This document shows positions 54,665-64,000 of a stretch of 64,000 bases of DNA, one piece after another (the first letter of the stretch is position 1; each line of letters starts with the position of its first letter). The stretch is from Amoebophrya sp. A120. Its lineage: Eukaryota; Sar; Dinophyceae; Syndiniales; Amoebophryaceae. Position numbers and translations under genes: made by a program. Below the pieces are notes generated by a model. It did not search any database and had not been told where the DNA came from. It saw nothing but the letters and a program-made list of their open reading frames with translations. Location of the stretch: contig CAJINV010000010.1 of NCBI GenBank assembly GCA_905178155.1, positions 1,881,182 through 1,945,181 of the forward strand. The letters are read 5' to 3'.

Positions 54665-56530
54665 CTAGAGCTGCGCGACGAACGCAAGCGCTGGCCTTGC
54701 TTGTTGGGACAGGTGTCGCGTGTCGATCAATCTTGGCTGCCCGCGGCTTTGTGCAATGCCTTTTCTTGCGCAAACTATCGCACACTCACGCAGACCAGGC
54801 GTGGCCCATCTACGGACTGCTGCAGATTGCGTGATCAGAGTGAGCAGGCTGGCACCAAAGACAAAAGGCCACGCGCGGGGCAACGAACAGACACTCACAC
54901 ACGCCCGGCCAAACTCCTGGCCTTGCGTCCCTCCCCCGGAGTGAATCAATGGAATGGAACCTACCTGGCAAAGAGGCTGCAGCCGCGCGGGCGGGCACCG
55001 CGCGCCCGCGCGCCGAGCAAGATAGCGGCGCCACCCCTCCGGTTCTTTCTTTCATTGATTCAAAGCGAGAGGGAGGCGCGTCACAGCCATCCAACAGGCC
55101 AAACACTGCGCAACCCCTCCACCTTCCTGGGCCAACCACAGCGCGCGGGCACACTGCAGACAACGGCAAGAGACACGCCACAACCGGGGGGCCAGCTCCC
55201 TCACCCCCGGGCACTTGGCCGGCGCCTTCCCTTTCGCTTTCTGCCAGTCGCGAACCCATTGCCCCGGTGGCGGGGGGGCCGGCGGGCGCGCTGCCGCGCG
55301 GCGACCTGCCTGCCGGCCTTGGCGACCCTCTTCTTCTCCACGGAGGTCGGGCCATCCTTGGCCTTTCTCGTTCAGAAAGAAAGAAGCCGACGGACCAGGG
55401 CGGGGGCGAAGGCGGCTGGCGCCGCGGGTCGTGGCTGACTCCTTCGCGAACCGGATCCGCTTGGCCGGCTTCTTCGCCTTGAAGTCCGGGGCGATCTCAC
55501 GGGCGAACGCGGGCGCTTGCTTGTCGTTCATCGGAAGCGTCTTGCTTCGTGCGCAACTGACTCGATCGCGATCGGAATCTTGATCGGAATCGCGTGCATC
55601 TTTTCCAAAGCAGTGGCCCCCGCCCGCGACCGATCCACGGCCGGCCGGCCCCAAAACGGCGCGGGCACAAGCTGGCCAGCGGCCCAAGGGGCCGGCCCGG
55701 CCGGGCGCCGGCCTGCGGGCGTCCACGCACCCAAAAGGGGCGCAAAAGCATACTGCCGGCGGCGGCGAGGCAGCCTACCTGCCTGGCTGCCAAGGAAGCC
55801 CGCCTGGCTGCGGCTGGGAACACGAACACACCAAAACCCCAACAATAAACACACACCGCGGGCGTCTGCCGGGCTGTCTCTTGGCTCTCGCACAACAATG
55901 CCCGCTGCGGAGCCACTTCCGGAGCCGCGCGCCGCTCGGTCGCCCCCAAGGGCGCGGCGAAGGCAGCCGGGGGCCGTCTGGACGGCAGTCGGTGGGGAAT
56001 TCAATTGATCGGCGCGCAGCGGCGCTGGCGCGGGCGCGCCAAAAGCGCCGGCGCCGGCCTCCACCCCGGAAGCGCCCCCGAAGGAAGGGGGCGCGGGCGC
56101 TGGGGCACGCAGGCAGGCTGGCAGAGCCGCCGCAGCGGCAGACCGCGGCCCTTTGCTACAAAGCTCCGCGGCCTCCGGCCAGGGGATGGCCCGCCGCGCG
56201 GGCGCGGCCCTTGGGCTTTGCGGCGGGGCCTCCCGCTCGGCCGCACCGCCGGCCCCCCCTTCCCAACCGGCCGCCCGGCCCCGCCAAAAAGGCCGCGGCG
56301 GACAACACCCCCCCGGCGGGCTCCTTCCTTGGCGCGGCTGGCTCACACGAAGCGCCATTGGTGGAAAAGCTTCGCGGCTCGCTGGCGCGAACTGCTCAGC
56401 GCCGCCGCCCGCGGCTTGTGGCAATGGCCCGGGGCCGCGGCCGGTGGGGCTGTTGGCCGGCCCACTCGTGAGGCGCGCTGCCCTTCTCACCTTGCAGCGA
56501 TCCGGGCGCCCGCTCTGGCAGTTTTCGTAA
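54665..56530. other. GC-rich island, about 1.9 kb
   Basis: A sharp compositional block rich in G and C between AT-rich flanks. Long open frames occur on both strands at once (minus 55528-56490, plus 55881-56471, plus 54701-55438), full of Ala, Arg, Pro and Gly, which is what GC-rich noncoding DNA gives. No protein family, no introner and no rRNA or tRNA pattern was recognised. It could be an imported segment, a replication or transcription boundary between gene blocks, or a long noncoding RNA. Confidence 0.5.
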
Positions 56531-56984
56531 GATCAAGCGCTCTCATCTGGACCACAGAGATAGGCTCTTCACGAGCAACAAGAACATCCTGCGAAGCTAG
56601 CACTCCGCCTGCGAAGGTGCAAATCGTCGCTCGTAGCTCGCTGCTGAATCAGAACTACAGCTACAAACGCTACCTACCAAAGTTAATAAGATGAGACCCT
56701 ATCATCACGCTGCACCTACAACTTCAACTTCTACATTTGGTTTGTCATTATTTCTCCTCGTCAACTATCGACGACACACGGTGCCATAAGCTTCAGTCAG
56801 ACTATGTCAATGCGGGTCAAAATGGAAGCCATCGACACGACTCGGTGAGCCTCATCACGTGTATGTGTTCAGCAAATCGCTTTCACTTTTCTATAAAAAT
56901 TTAGATTTCGCGATCTTCTGGGAGTATCACTGTCAAACTTTGGTTGCGTTCTACTTGCGACATTCATCTATCGTTCTGTCGACT
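56531..56984. other. 3' flank of the cyclophilin gene
   Basis: AT-rich, no supported frame. Confidence 0.4.
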
Positions 56985-59290
56985 TCACGACAACTGTCCA
57001 CACATGGAGATCGTGACGGGTTCTGTGGTCGCGCCCGTTTCGGACCCCGTGTCGCGGTATGCATTGCAAATATGTCTGGGTCTGGAAGATTGCCAAATTT
57101 GTCATGCGCGTCTGACATGACTGGGACCTCTGTAGTCATGCGTTGGTGCAAAAAGATCATTTTGTCTGTCATGCAAAAGCGCAGTCTGCCATGCGGAATA
57201 CGCTACACATAGCACCTCAAAAACTTGTCATGCTTGGCCACGTATGACAGTGCGCCCAGTATTCCCTGGTTTGCATCACAAGTTTCCAGACCCAGACATA
57301 TTTGCAGTTGATACGCGGATGCTTTCCGCAACCTTCTTCGACTTTTCCAGCACCCGACCAAACACCACGTTTTTGCCGTCCAGCTCCGGAATCGCGCGGA
57401 AACAGATGAAAAACTGCGACCCGTTCGTATCCTTGCCGCTGTTCGTATCCACAGTAAATTTTTCGCACACGTACAAATGCAGTCTCTGCATGAGAAAACT
57501 TGCCCTTAGTCCTAGGCTAGCATGACAAGTTGGACACTGCAAGTTAGCGAGATTTGTCATGCATTTTGTACATGTACGGGAAATTTACATTGCATAATTC
57601 GCCATGGACAAGGCCAGATACTCGTGCTTCAGCTCGAAATTCTCGTCCTCGAAAAACTCCCCGTAAATCGACTCCCCGCTGATCCTATCAAGTGCAAAAG
57701 TATCGCGCTCGTACTAATTGCAATCATGCATGACAAATCTTTTTTCTTAGCGAATCAGCATTACAAATTGCATTTTTCCTTGTTTTGGAAAAATTTGTAT
57801 TGCGATTGATACTAGTGTGATACTTTTGCAATGCATAGATTCCAGTGCCCTCGACGATGTCCCCCGCCTGGGCGAAAATTTTCGGGCACACCCGAAAGAA
57901 CTTGTGGTCCAGGTAGTGCAACCCGACGTAGTACCCCCGGCTCAAACCTAGCTCGCCCGTTATGCAATGCAAAAGTATCGCGCTCGTAGTAATTAAAATT
58001 ATTGCGATCACGCATGACAGATCGTGCTCCGAAGCGAAATCAGCATTACAAACTCCATTTTCGTTCTTGGAAAAATTTGTAATGCAATTTGTACATACCA
58101 CGATACTTTTGCAATGCATACCTGTGCACAGACAGCGAAAATTTTCCGCGGTTTTCGGTGTCACCGTGGTGTTCAGTTCGATCTCCAACCTTCCCACCTC
58201 CCGGCTGCCGATGCGGATATATCAAATGCACATATGTCTGGGTCTGGAAGTAGACCACCGCAGAAGTTTCTCATGCTGTTTTTCCGTGACCCGAAAGGTC
58301 TGGCATGCACGCCCTAGCATTACAGGTTCGAGAAGTTATCTCAAAGCCTAATCCGCATGAGAAATCCCCTGCTTCGGTGACACAAAGTGGGCAACTTTTG
58401 CCGTCCACGCATCACAGATTTTTGCGTCATTCAAAATGTGCATGACAAGTTTGCATCCTGCTTCCAGACTGAGACATATTTGCAATGCATAGGATGTCAA
58501 GGAAAACGATCGGGTGGTCCGGATTGACTGGTTTGATTTCCCGCTTTTTCAAAAACCCCTTGCGAAGCAGGAGTTGATTGGCGCTCTGCCGGCTGGAAGT
58601 CGTGCCTGTTCCGCCCGAAGCCGCGGCAGCGGACAAGTTTTGCGTTTGCTGGGCGGGATGAAGAATATTGGCCGCGGGTCGCGCAAGCTGTCCTGTACTA
58701 GATGATGAGCCGAACGAGAAGGCTGACGAGGTCGTGTTTGGAAAATTGTTGTTGGCATCTTCTTGTCGACCAAAAGAAGCTGAGGTTTGCGCTGAAAGAA
58801 CACTTTGTGGTGGCTCCTGCGGCAGGTTCAGCTTCAGAGGCGGTATGTGCACAGCGCCGGCGGGCCGTAGTTTATTTGATGTGCCAGCCATCGTGCTGCC
58901 AGCAGGGGTCGTGCTCGATGACGGTATGTCTGCTGGTGCTCTGCGACCGGGGGCAGATGAAATCGCTTCACCTGCGGCTGCAATACTAGATTCTGGTCGT
59001 TGATCGACGTTGCGCGCGATCCCCTTGTTCAGAGTCTCGTCTGCATCTGCGGATGATGGTCCAGCTTTCGCGCTTCCGTCGGCTGTCCGTGCGGAAGGCG
59101 CCGAGGACGCTGAGGGTAACATCTTGCTCGATGGATATATATCAACTACGACTCTTGGCTTTCCTAGTAAAAAGAAAGAGTCGATTTTCAAAAAATCGCC
59201 ACGACGAGCTCGCTCTGGCTCGATTGAAGATAGAAGCGCGGCAGTGTCTCCAAAGTCGGTAAAGACGGAGCGACACGCGCCTGCTCTCAC
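56985..59290 (-). CDS. Cyclophilin-type peptidyl-prolyl isomerase with low-complexity N-terminus
   Basis: The spliced C-terminal 190 residues form a cyclophilin domain: [55 protein letters not shown] (the catalytic Arg and the Gln of the FxxQxGD motif are present), [33 protein letters not shown] and the closing [10 protein letters not shown] before TGA at 56985-56987. The Trp that binds cyclosporin in cyclophilin A is replaced (PELDGK), so drug sensitivity may be low. The HR of the usual FHR is FR. An N-terminal region of about 220 residues is Ser/Ala/Pro-rich. The start at 59290 is uncertain; a Met at 59122 is also possible. Five introners interrupt it. Confidence 0.9.
57058..57313. mobile_element. 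Introner IE-B in cyclophilin gene
   Basis: Perfect flanks cgcgg/cgcgg. Joining gives [13 protein letters not shown]. Confidence 0.94.
57446..57596. mobile_element. Introner IE-G in cyclophilin gene, opposite orientation
   Basis: Flanks gttcg/attcg (4 of 5). It falls inside the motif [14 protein letters not shown]. Confidence 0.9.
57686..57837. mobile_element. Introner IE-A in cyclophilin gene
   Basis: Flanks gatcc/gattc (4 of 5). It separates DIVEGTGI from the [13 protein letters not shown] segment. Confidence 0.92.
57961..58120. mobile_element. Introner IE-A in cyclophilin gene
   Basis: Flanks cccgt/cctgt (4 of 5). It falls inside the signature RCLCTGELG. Confidence 0.93.
58220..58491. 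mobile_element. Introner IE-B in cyclophilin gene
   Basis: Flanks ggata/ggatg (4 of 5). It lies between VFLDI and [14 protein letters not shown] at the start of the domain. Confidence 0.92.
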
Positions 59291-59852
59291 AAGCTAGCCA
59301 ACTTCTCACTCTCTACGTGGCAGTTCCTGAGACATGTTTCTCTGGTAAACGCGAATACGCAAAGGGCAAAGGCAAAGAAAAAATTACAAAATTATATTTA
59401 CTCATTCGCGTTCTTTCCGTTTCCTTGATATTACAAATCCTCACACAGAATGGTGATGGTCAGAATCGTTACTACAGAATGCCAGGCCAAAGAGTACACA
59501 AGAGAACCTTTCCAACATTCTTGCGAGAAACAAAGACGGGGCACGCACGCGCTCCTTGATTGTGAAGCAGATGCAGTTTGGATCAGAGTTATTCTCTGTA
59601 GTGAAGGTAATGCTTAAGCAGGGCATGGGTTGCGTCGCGTGCTCGTGGTAAGGGAAATTGACGTAGCCTGAGTAGCTCAACAACGTACAGAGAACCGCTC
59701 CAGCATCACCTCCAATCCTGCTCGCGCACGCTGTGCTGCAGCCATTGGGCCTACTGGTGAAATCTATGCCCGACCACGACCTGCGTGCTCATATTTTTCT
59801 ACTCGAAACTCAAGTTACGTACAGGCACTTGAATTAGAGGCATAAACAATAA
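59291..59852. other. Intergenic, upstream of cyclophilin gene
   Basis: No supported frame; a few open frames on both strands without composition or family support. Confidence 0.4.
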
Positions 59853-60493
59853 GAACGGGGTCACAAAATGTCCGACTAAGTCCTCGGGGGACCTGCGACC
59901 CACCCAGCCGGGTGGGCCTTAGGTCCCCTGTCCCAGTATAGAACTAAGTTACGAATCCGCCACAGCTCGCGTCCGCCCGTTCCAGTTTTCTGGCCGTTCT
60001 TTTTTGTGGGTGTCAATCTGTGACGCAGTAGCTTATGTATTATTGTATTTGTGCACTGCACTAATCCAAGAAAAAGGATTTGCGCACTGCACTCATCCAA
60101 GAAAAAAGCTTTGCTGTGGGTTAAATCTGTGATGTAGAAAATGCAAAGCTGTTTTTACGCAAAAGGGGCCCGTGATGCGGAAAGTGCAAAAGTGTTTCTG
60201 CAGTTTCCTGTGAAACAGTTTTGCATTTTCTGCATCACAGATTTACACCCACCAAATAAGCTCTTTTCTTGGATAAGTGCCGACAAATGGAGGCACAAGT
60301 ACAATAGTGCAAGACTCTAGTACAGATTTACACCCACAAAAACGAACGGCGAGAAAACAATATGGGCGGACGCGAGCTGTGGCAGAGTCATAGTTAGATA
60401 ACCTGATTATTGGGACAGGGGACCTAAGGCCCACCCAGCTGGGTGGGTCGCAGGTCCCCCGAGGACTTAATCGGACATTTTGTGACCCCGTTC
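59853..60493. mobile_element. MITE-like inverted-repeat element, 641 bp
   Basis: Ends are GAACGGGGTCACAAAATGTC and its complement. The arms extend about 150 bases with a small palindrome (ACCCACCCAG..GGGTGGG) in each, and a second hairpin lies in the centre around 60160-60240. No coding capacity and no clear target duplication (flanks ataa/aata). It is intergenic and not related in sequence to the introners, apart from a central AAACAGTTTTGCAT motif that recalls IE-K. Confidence 0.82.
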
Positions 60494-61089
60494 TAATATC
60501 TCGATGGTGGCAACACCAAGGGTCGCGTCGTCGATGAGTACAAGTGGATTCCGGAACTTCAAGTTCAAAGAAATGAGTCAGTACATTATAGGAAATAGTT
60601 ACAAATATGTGCATATCTGCCTCTTGTATAATATACGAATTCTTTGTACACTACAACGTCACCGACATTTTTCAGAAGTGGAAATTTATCTATCCTATGT
60701 CCTTGCGCTGAAATCTTCCATTTTGTCTGCAAGAAGAGTGTGCTCGTGCTGCTACCGTTAGCACTACCATGCATGGATCACAATTTATGAAAAAATATTT
60801 ATATTATCCTCACGAGTTGTTCTTGTTGGTGGCAATTCTTTTGTCAAGGACACCGTTTTTTTTTTGCTATTTCTCTCAGATCTGATCCGCCCTCGGTCCC
60901 AACTGCCTTCTGTCGTCGGGCCTCTATGGCAACAGGCTTTGACGGAGCACGTCCCGGTCGTCTGCAGCACCTGATAGGTATGCACATAAGTGTCATGTAT
61001 ATGCTGCGTCGTGGGCTCGAAGTGTAAATTCTTTGTTTGGCAAAGAATTCCATTGTACAAAAACACAATCAAACAAAACCTAGGCTAAG
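60494..61089. other. Intergenic, 3' of gene 10
   Basis: AT-rich, no supported frame. Confidence 0.4.
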
Positions 61090-63075
61090 CTAAAGCTTCT
61101 CGACAGAATACAAGTTAGTATAACCGCCCAAAATCTGCCGCATCAGAAAACCAACCAGATAAGTACGTTCCTCCACATAGATGCCGTCGGTCGTGTCGTC
61201 GAACGCTTCTTGGCGACGAAGAGCTTCTTCGACTCTTTGTTGTGCACCCGGCGGCAGGTTTTCGGCCTCCAGTCGCGCGACTCTGGCTCGGAACTGGTTG
61301 TCAGTTTCACCATCCAACTTCGCTATACAAGTTAGCTGACCAAATGCTTTTAGTACTGGAACGAACCAAGGAAACATGCATACGCTACGAAGTCAAGGAA
61401 GTTGAGGTTGAGCTTGCTTGTCGGGCCCCTTTTCGCTCAACACAGAATCCAAATAAGGTACGTATCTTCATCGTCTTGTGATTCATATTTTTTCTGCGAA
61501 TTAGCGAAAAGGGGAGCCCCCGCCCATGTCCAGAAATAAAGAATAGATTAACTCACGCAACTTGCCCTAACTGATTCTCGCTCTGTTGCGATTCAATATA
61601 TTTGCATCCATGTCCCCTGGCTCTCGTACTTCAATATATACAAAACTGATTTGGGTCATACGTTGGTAAAAGGGCTGCACTTCATCTGATCGTCCACCGC
61701 GGCCCGCAAATCGTGCCTGCAATATAATGAAAGAACACTGCAAAATAAAAAAAATCGCTGCAGCTCGCACGAGCAGCGTTGCATCTTCCCACTGTATTGC
61801 TTACATTTATATACAGGCACTCGCACTATTTGTATTTCATGCGGTGCTGCCTCAACTGTATTTACTGTACGTAGTCATAGAATACCGCTCTGTCCCGGAG
61901 CCCGGCGAGGCGACTCTGGGCCCGGGCTGGTTCGCCGGCCGGTTGCGCTGCATTGTCTGCATGTCCTTGGTCCGGTGCTACTTGACTTCCTCGCGGTCCT
62001 CGGCCGCGAAACTGCAAGATTATTTCGAGGCAAACTCAAAAAATTGTTTATTTCAGCTTGCGTGTATAGCTTATCGTGCACTGTACTGCATCAACATGTG
62101 TAGTTTTTCATGATGCACTGTCGCACCAATTTCATTTTTAGTGTAGGCTGTACTAGATCAAATACCGGCAACCGCGGCCACGCCGGCCTTTGCTCTACGA
62201 AAGATCCATCGGGATGAACTTCCTCCGAGTAGTACTCCTCGTCCTGGTCATCGTCCGTGGTCTTCGCGATATTTTTCTTGTGCCTGAAAGAGACAGGAGG
62301 AGCAATAAAAAACAAAATTGTCGCTACTTCATGACTCTTGATGCCTCAAGTAGTGGTAGTCAAGTGCCATGCATGTCGATCGGGTTTGACTTCGACATAA
62401 AGTCTTTCGTATGTATTTTCGTTTCGTGAAAATAGTACTTACATGCGATAATCTTGATCATGATCGACATTTCACATCACTTATTGTCATTGTAGTTATT
62501 TCATCGTACTACGACCTCTACCCATATTAACACTTACTTTTACAGCCGGGTGACAACTCATCCAAGACCTGCGCTACCTCTTCAGATTCCAACTATCACA
62601 GTCCATCTATCAGTTGAAGCTAAGTTATCCGTGAATACTTGTGGTTTTTCCCGGTCTTTCCATCGACTTTCCCCAAAGTGTGCGGTTCTTTCGGTTGGTA
62701 TCGAGAGAAAAGTGTGTAGCTTTAAGCACCGAGAAGCCGATTCATTTTTGGCCGTGAAGCCACAGAGCTGTGGAGAAGAAGTGCCATAGAGGTGCGCTGT
62801 CGTGTCTATGCAAGGCCATTCATGCTCAGAATCTTAGGAACAAAATGAAGCCACGACGCACCTCCACCTTTGCGCCGTCTGCTATACAAACTTTGATGAT
62901 GATGCTGATGCAGAATGGTTCTTTTCGTGCTAGAGCACTAGCATGGTACACAGCTTTATCTTTCTTTTTCTCTTGATAATTTTTCGTCCTTGTCCAGCAC
63001 AATAGCCACGACGCCGACTGCAAACACGATCGTCCAGCAAATCCACCCCAGCACAGTAAAAAAACCCACCGCCAT
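61090..63075 (-). CDS. Gene 10: small membrane-anchored acidic protein, ordinary introns only
   Basis: Not recognised. The Met at 63075 starts a hydrophobic segment (MAVGFFTVLGWICWTIVFAV) suited to a signal anchor. Exons at 62166-62283 (acidic, DDDQDEEYYSEEVHPDGSF), 61871-62011 (FRGRGPRGSQVAPDQG), about 61635-61716 (ARFAGRGGRSDEVQPFYQRM) and 61090-61322 (DGETDNQFRARVARLEAE, ending LYSVEKL and TAG) keep one frame across two clear GT-AG introns. The junctions between exon 1 and exon 2 and before the last exon are not resolved. It has no introner, unlike every other supported gene in the window. Confidence 0.55.
61717..61870 (-). other. Ordinary GT-AG intron in gene 10
   Basis: Donor GTACAGTA, acceptor ATTGCAG. 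Phase 0 on both sides. Confidence 0.7.
62012..62165 (-). other. Ordinary GT-AG intron in gene 10
   Basis: Donor GTATTTGA, acceptor CTTGCAG. Phase 0 on both sides; same length (154) as the next intron. Confidence 0.72.
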
Positions 63076-63251
63076 CTTGATTCCCTACTGTGCTACAAGC
63101 ATACTCCGCGGGAAGATCCTGCACGACCTGTTCGTCCTGTTGTAATACTATAGCAAAAGATACGCCATAGAATCGAAGCACTTAAACTTTGGCAAAACTA
63201 AAACTCCATCATCTTTCGACATGCATTTTATTGATTCATTTGAACAAGTAA

Positions 63252-63365
63252 TTGACGCCTGCTCCACAACCACACAACTTTTTCGATGAAGAATTCGAAG
63301 TCAAACTGGATGACGAGCGATACGAATTTGATGCGACTGTGAGCGATGCTTTTGAGGAGCTGGTA
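63252..63365 (+). CDS. Possible plus-strand exon
   Basis: An acidic open stretch (PHNFFDEEFEVKLDDERYEF) ends at a consensus donor GTAAGT. If real it is the only plus-strand coding in the window, and would mark a strand switch opposite gene 10. No further exons could be joined. Confidence 0.3.
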
Positions 63366-63741
63366 GTAAGTTTGCCGCTCTTTAGTCATCCCTACCGATC
63401 ATGAATGAGAACTCGTCCTACTAGGTCCCTGCTACGATATGAATGCTGTGCCCTGGATTTCCCTTGTTACGAGCGCCGCCACGCTTGCCCCTGCGATTCC
63501 CTCATGACAAAGGCAACGACGAGGATCAGGTAATTCCAACCGACGTCACAATCTGAAATTCTTCTACTTAGAATTAGAAAGATAGTCGACGTAATACTGA
63601 AATATAATTTTGCCTCGAAATTGTAGATGAGGCCCCTGCGCTTGTCCATGCGCTAGTGTGTGGCACTCCAGGTAACAGTTGTATTCAGAGCGCTCTATTC
63701 TTAGCTGATCTTCAGATGTAACGGCTATTCTTCAATAGACG

Positions 63742-63945
63742 TCAAGGGGAACAGCAACGCGCCTGGGATTTGAATTTCTCGGACTTTGTGGTCATGGACC
63801 TGTAGTCCGCGACAGTAAATAGTACTTTCTTACAGTGCGAGCACTCAAGTTCGATCGTCTCAAGCAGATGAAGGTGCAGAATACAAATCCAGCAGTTGGT
63901 GCAGTAAGGGAAACAGAACACAGACATACTGGATTGTGTGCGCAT
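63742..63945 (-). CDS. Possible zinc-ribbon exon at window edge
   Basis: A short frame with two CxxC pairs (YCTNCW and ECSHCKKVLFTVADYRS) followed by MTTKSEKFKSQ. The spacing recalls the N-terminal zinc ribbon of the RNA polymerase I subunit RPA12, but no C-terminal ribbon was found downstream, so this is a weak suggestion. Confidence 0.3.
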   Translation of the reverse strand: MRTQSSMSVFCFPYCTNCWICILHLHLLETIELECSHCKKVLFTVADYRSMTTKSEKFKSQARCCSP

Positions 63946-64000
63946 GCGCTTTTCTTTTCATCATCTCAAACTCTGTTCGCGAATTCTCTCCAGCCATTGC

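Noticed and set aside
55528-56490. A 320-codon frame in the GC-rich island
   Set aside because: It overlaps long frames on the other strand, is made of Ala, Arg, Pro and Gly, and has no family or splice support. GC richness explains it.
1-64000. Regularly spaced repeats suggesting a CRISPR array
   Set aside because: Repeats are inverted termini of introns scattered in eukaryotic genes, with conserved interiors rather than unique spacers.
1-64000. A transposase or reverse transcriptase gene driving the introners
   Set aside because: No frame in the window shows catalytic motifs of either. The mobiliser must lie elsewhere.
1-64000. tRNA or rRNA genes
   Set aside because: No cloverleaf with a convincing T-loop and no rRNA-like sequence was seen.

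Overview
The window looks like nuclear DNA of an alveolate protist, most likely a syndinian (parasitic) dinoflagellate of the Amoebophrya type. Three things point there. All ten well-supported genes lie on the minus strand (a unidirectional cluster). The genes are broken by dozens of short repeated introns with terminal inverted repeats and short target duplications, which are the introner elements described for Amoebophrya. Acetyl-CoA carboxylase is the large single-chain eukaryotic form. The taxon is an inference; no rRNA or marker gene is present.

Layout, left to right, all minus strand: an incomplete gene at the edge (132-627); a double C2HC zinc-finger protein (1332-7147); an intergenic stretch with GC-rich islands and hairpins (7.9-10.8 kb); a signal-anchored protein of unknown function (10807-16023); a CCR4/2'-phosphodiesterase-like EEP nuclease (17858-23737); two tandem paralogues of a tail-anchored coiled-coil protein (24831-26167 and 26669-31183); FAD synthase (32043-34077); acetyl-CoA carboxylase (35407-49598); a multi-membrane low-complexity protein (50544-54376); a GC-rich island (54.7-56.5 kb); a cyclophilin (56985-59290); a 641-bp MITE-like inverted repeat (59853-60493); a small membrane protein with only ordinary introns (61090-63075); and exon fragments at the right edge.

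I found 83 introner-like elements in 13 sequence families (IE-A to IE-M, labels mine). They share one architecture: a 5-bp direct repeat, then TA...TA with long terminal inverted repeats, then the same 5 bp. Removing the element and one copy of the 5 bp rejoins reading frames and restores known motifs (zinc fingers, ACC, EEP, FAD synthase, cyclophilin). Few of these junctions can be read as GT-AG. A smaller set of ordinary GT-AG introns sits in the same genes. No introner was found in about 14 kb of intergenic DNA.

The strongest observation is the tandem duplication at 24335-27806. Its two copies are each about 0.96 kb once inserts are removed and share one old element (IE-L). They carry seven further introners, none at the same site, and five of these have a clean filled/empty site pair with the 5-bp duplication. 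This is a natural record of recent introner spread. Family labels A-M are mine: IE-A inverted repeat GCAAAAGTATCGCACTCGTA; B AAAAATGTCTGGGTCTGGAA; C AAAAACGTCCCCACCCC; D GTCAGGATTGAAATCGACAA; E ACAGTGCACAACTCCCCC; F AAATCCCCCCTCCCCATA; G GCAATACAAATTTACTGTAC; H AGAAAAAAACTGTGTTAG; I GGCGTTCTCAACTGTTACAT; J AAAAAAGTGTTATAACGTGA; K AAAACTGTTTCACTGTGATG; L CCACGAAAAAAAATCCACCC; M a 683-bp giant.
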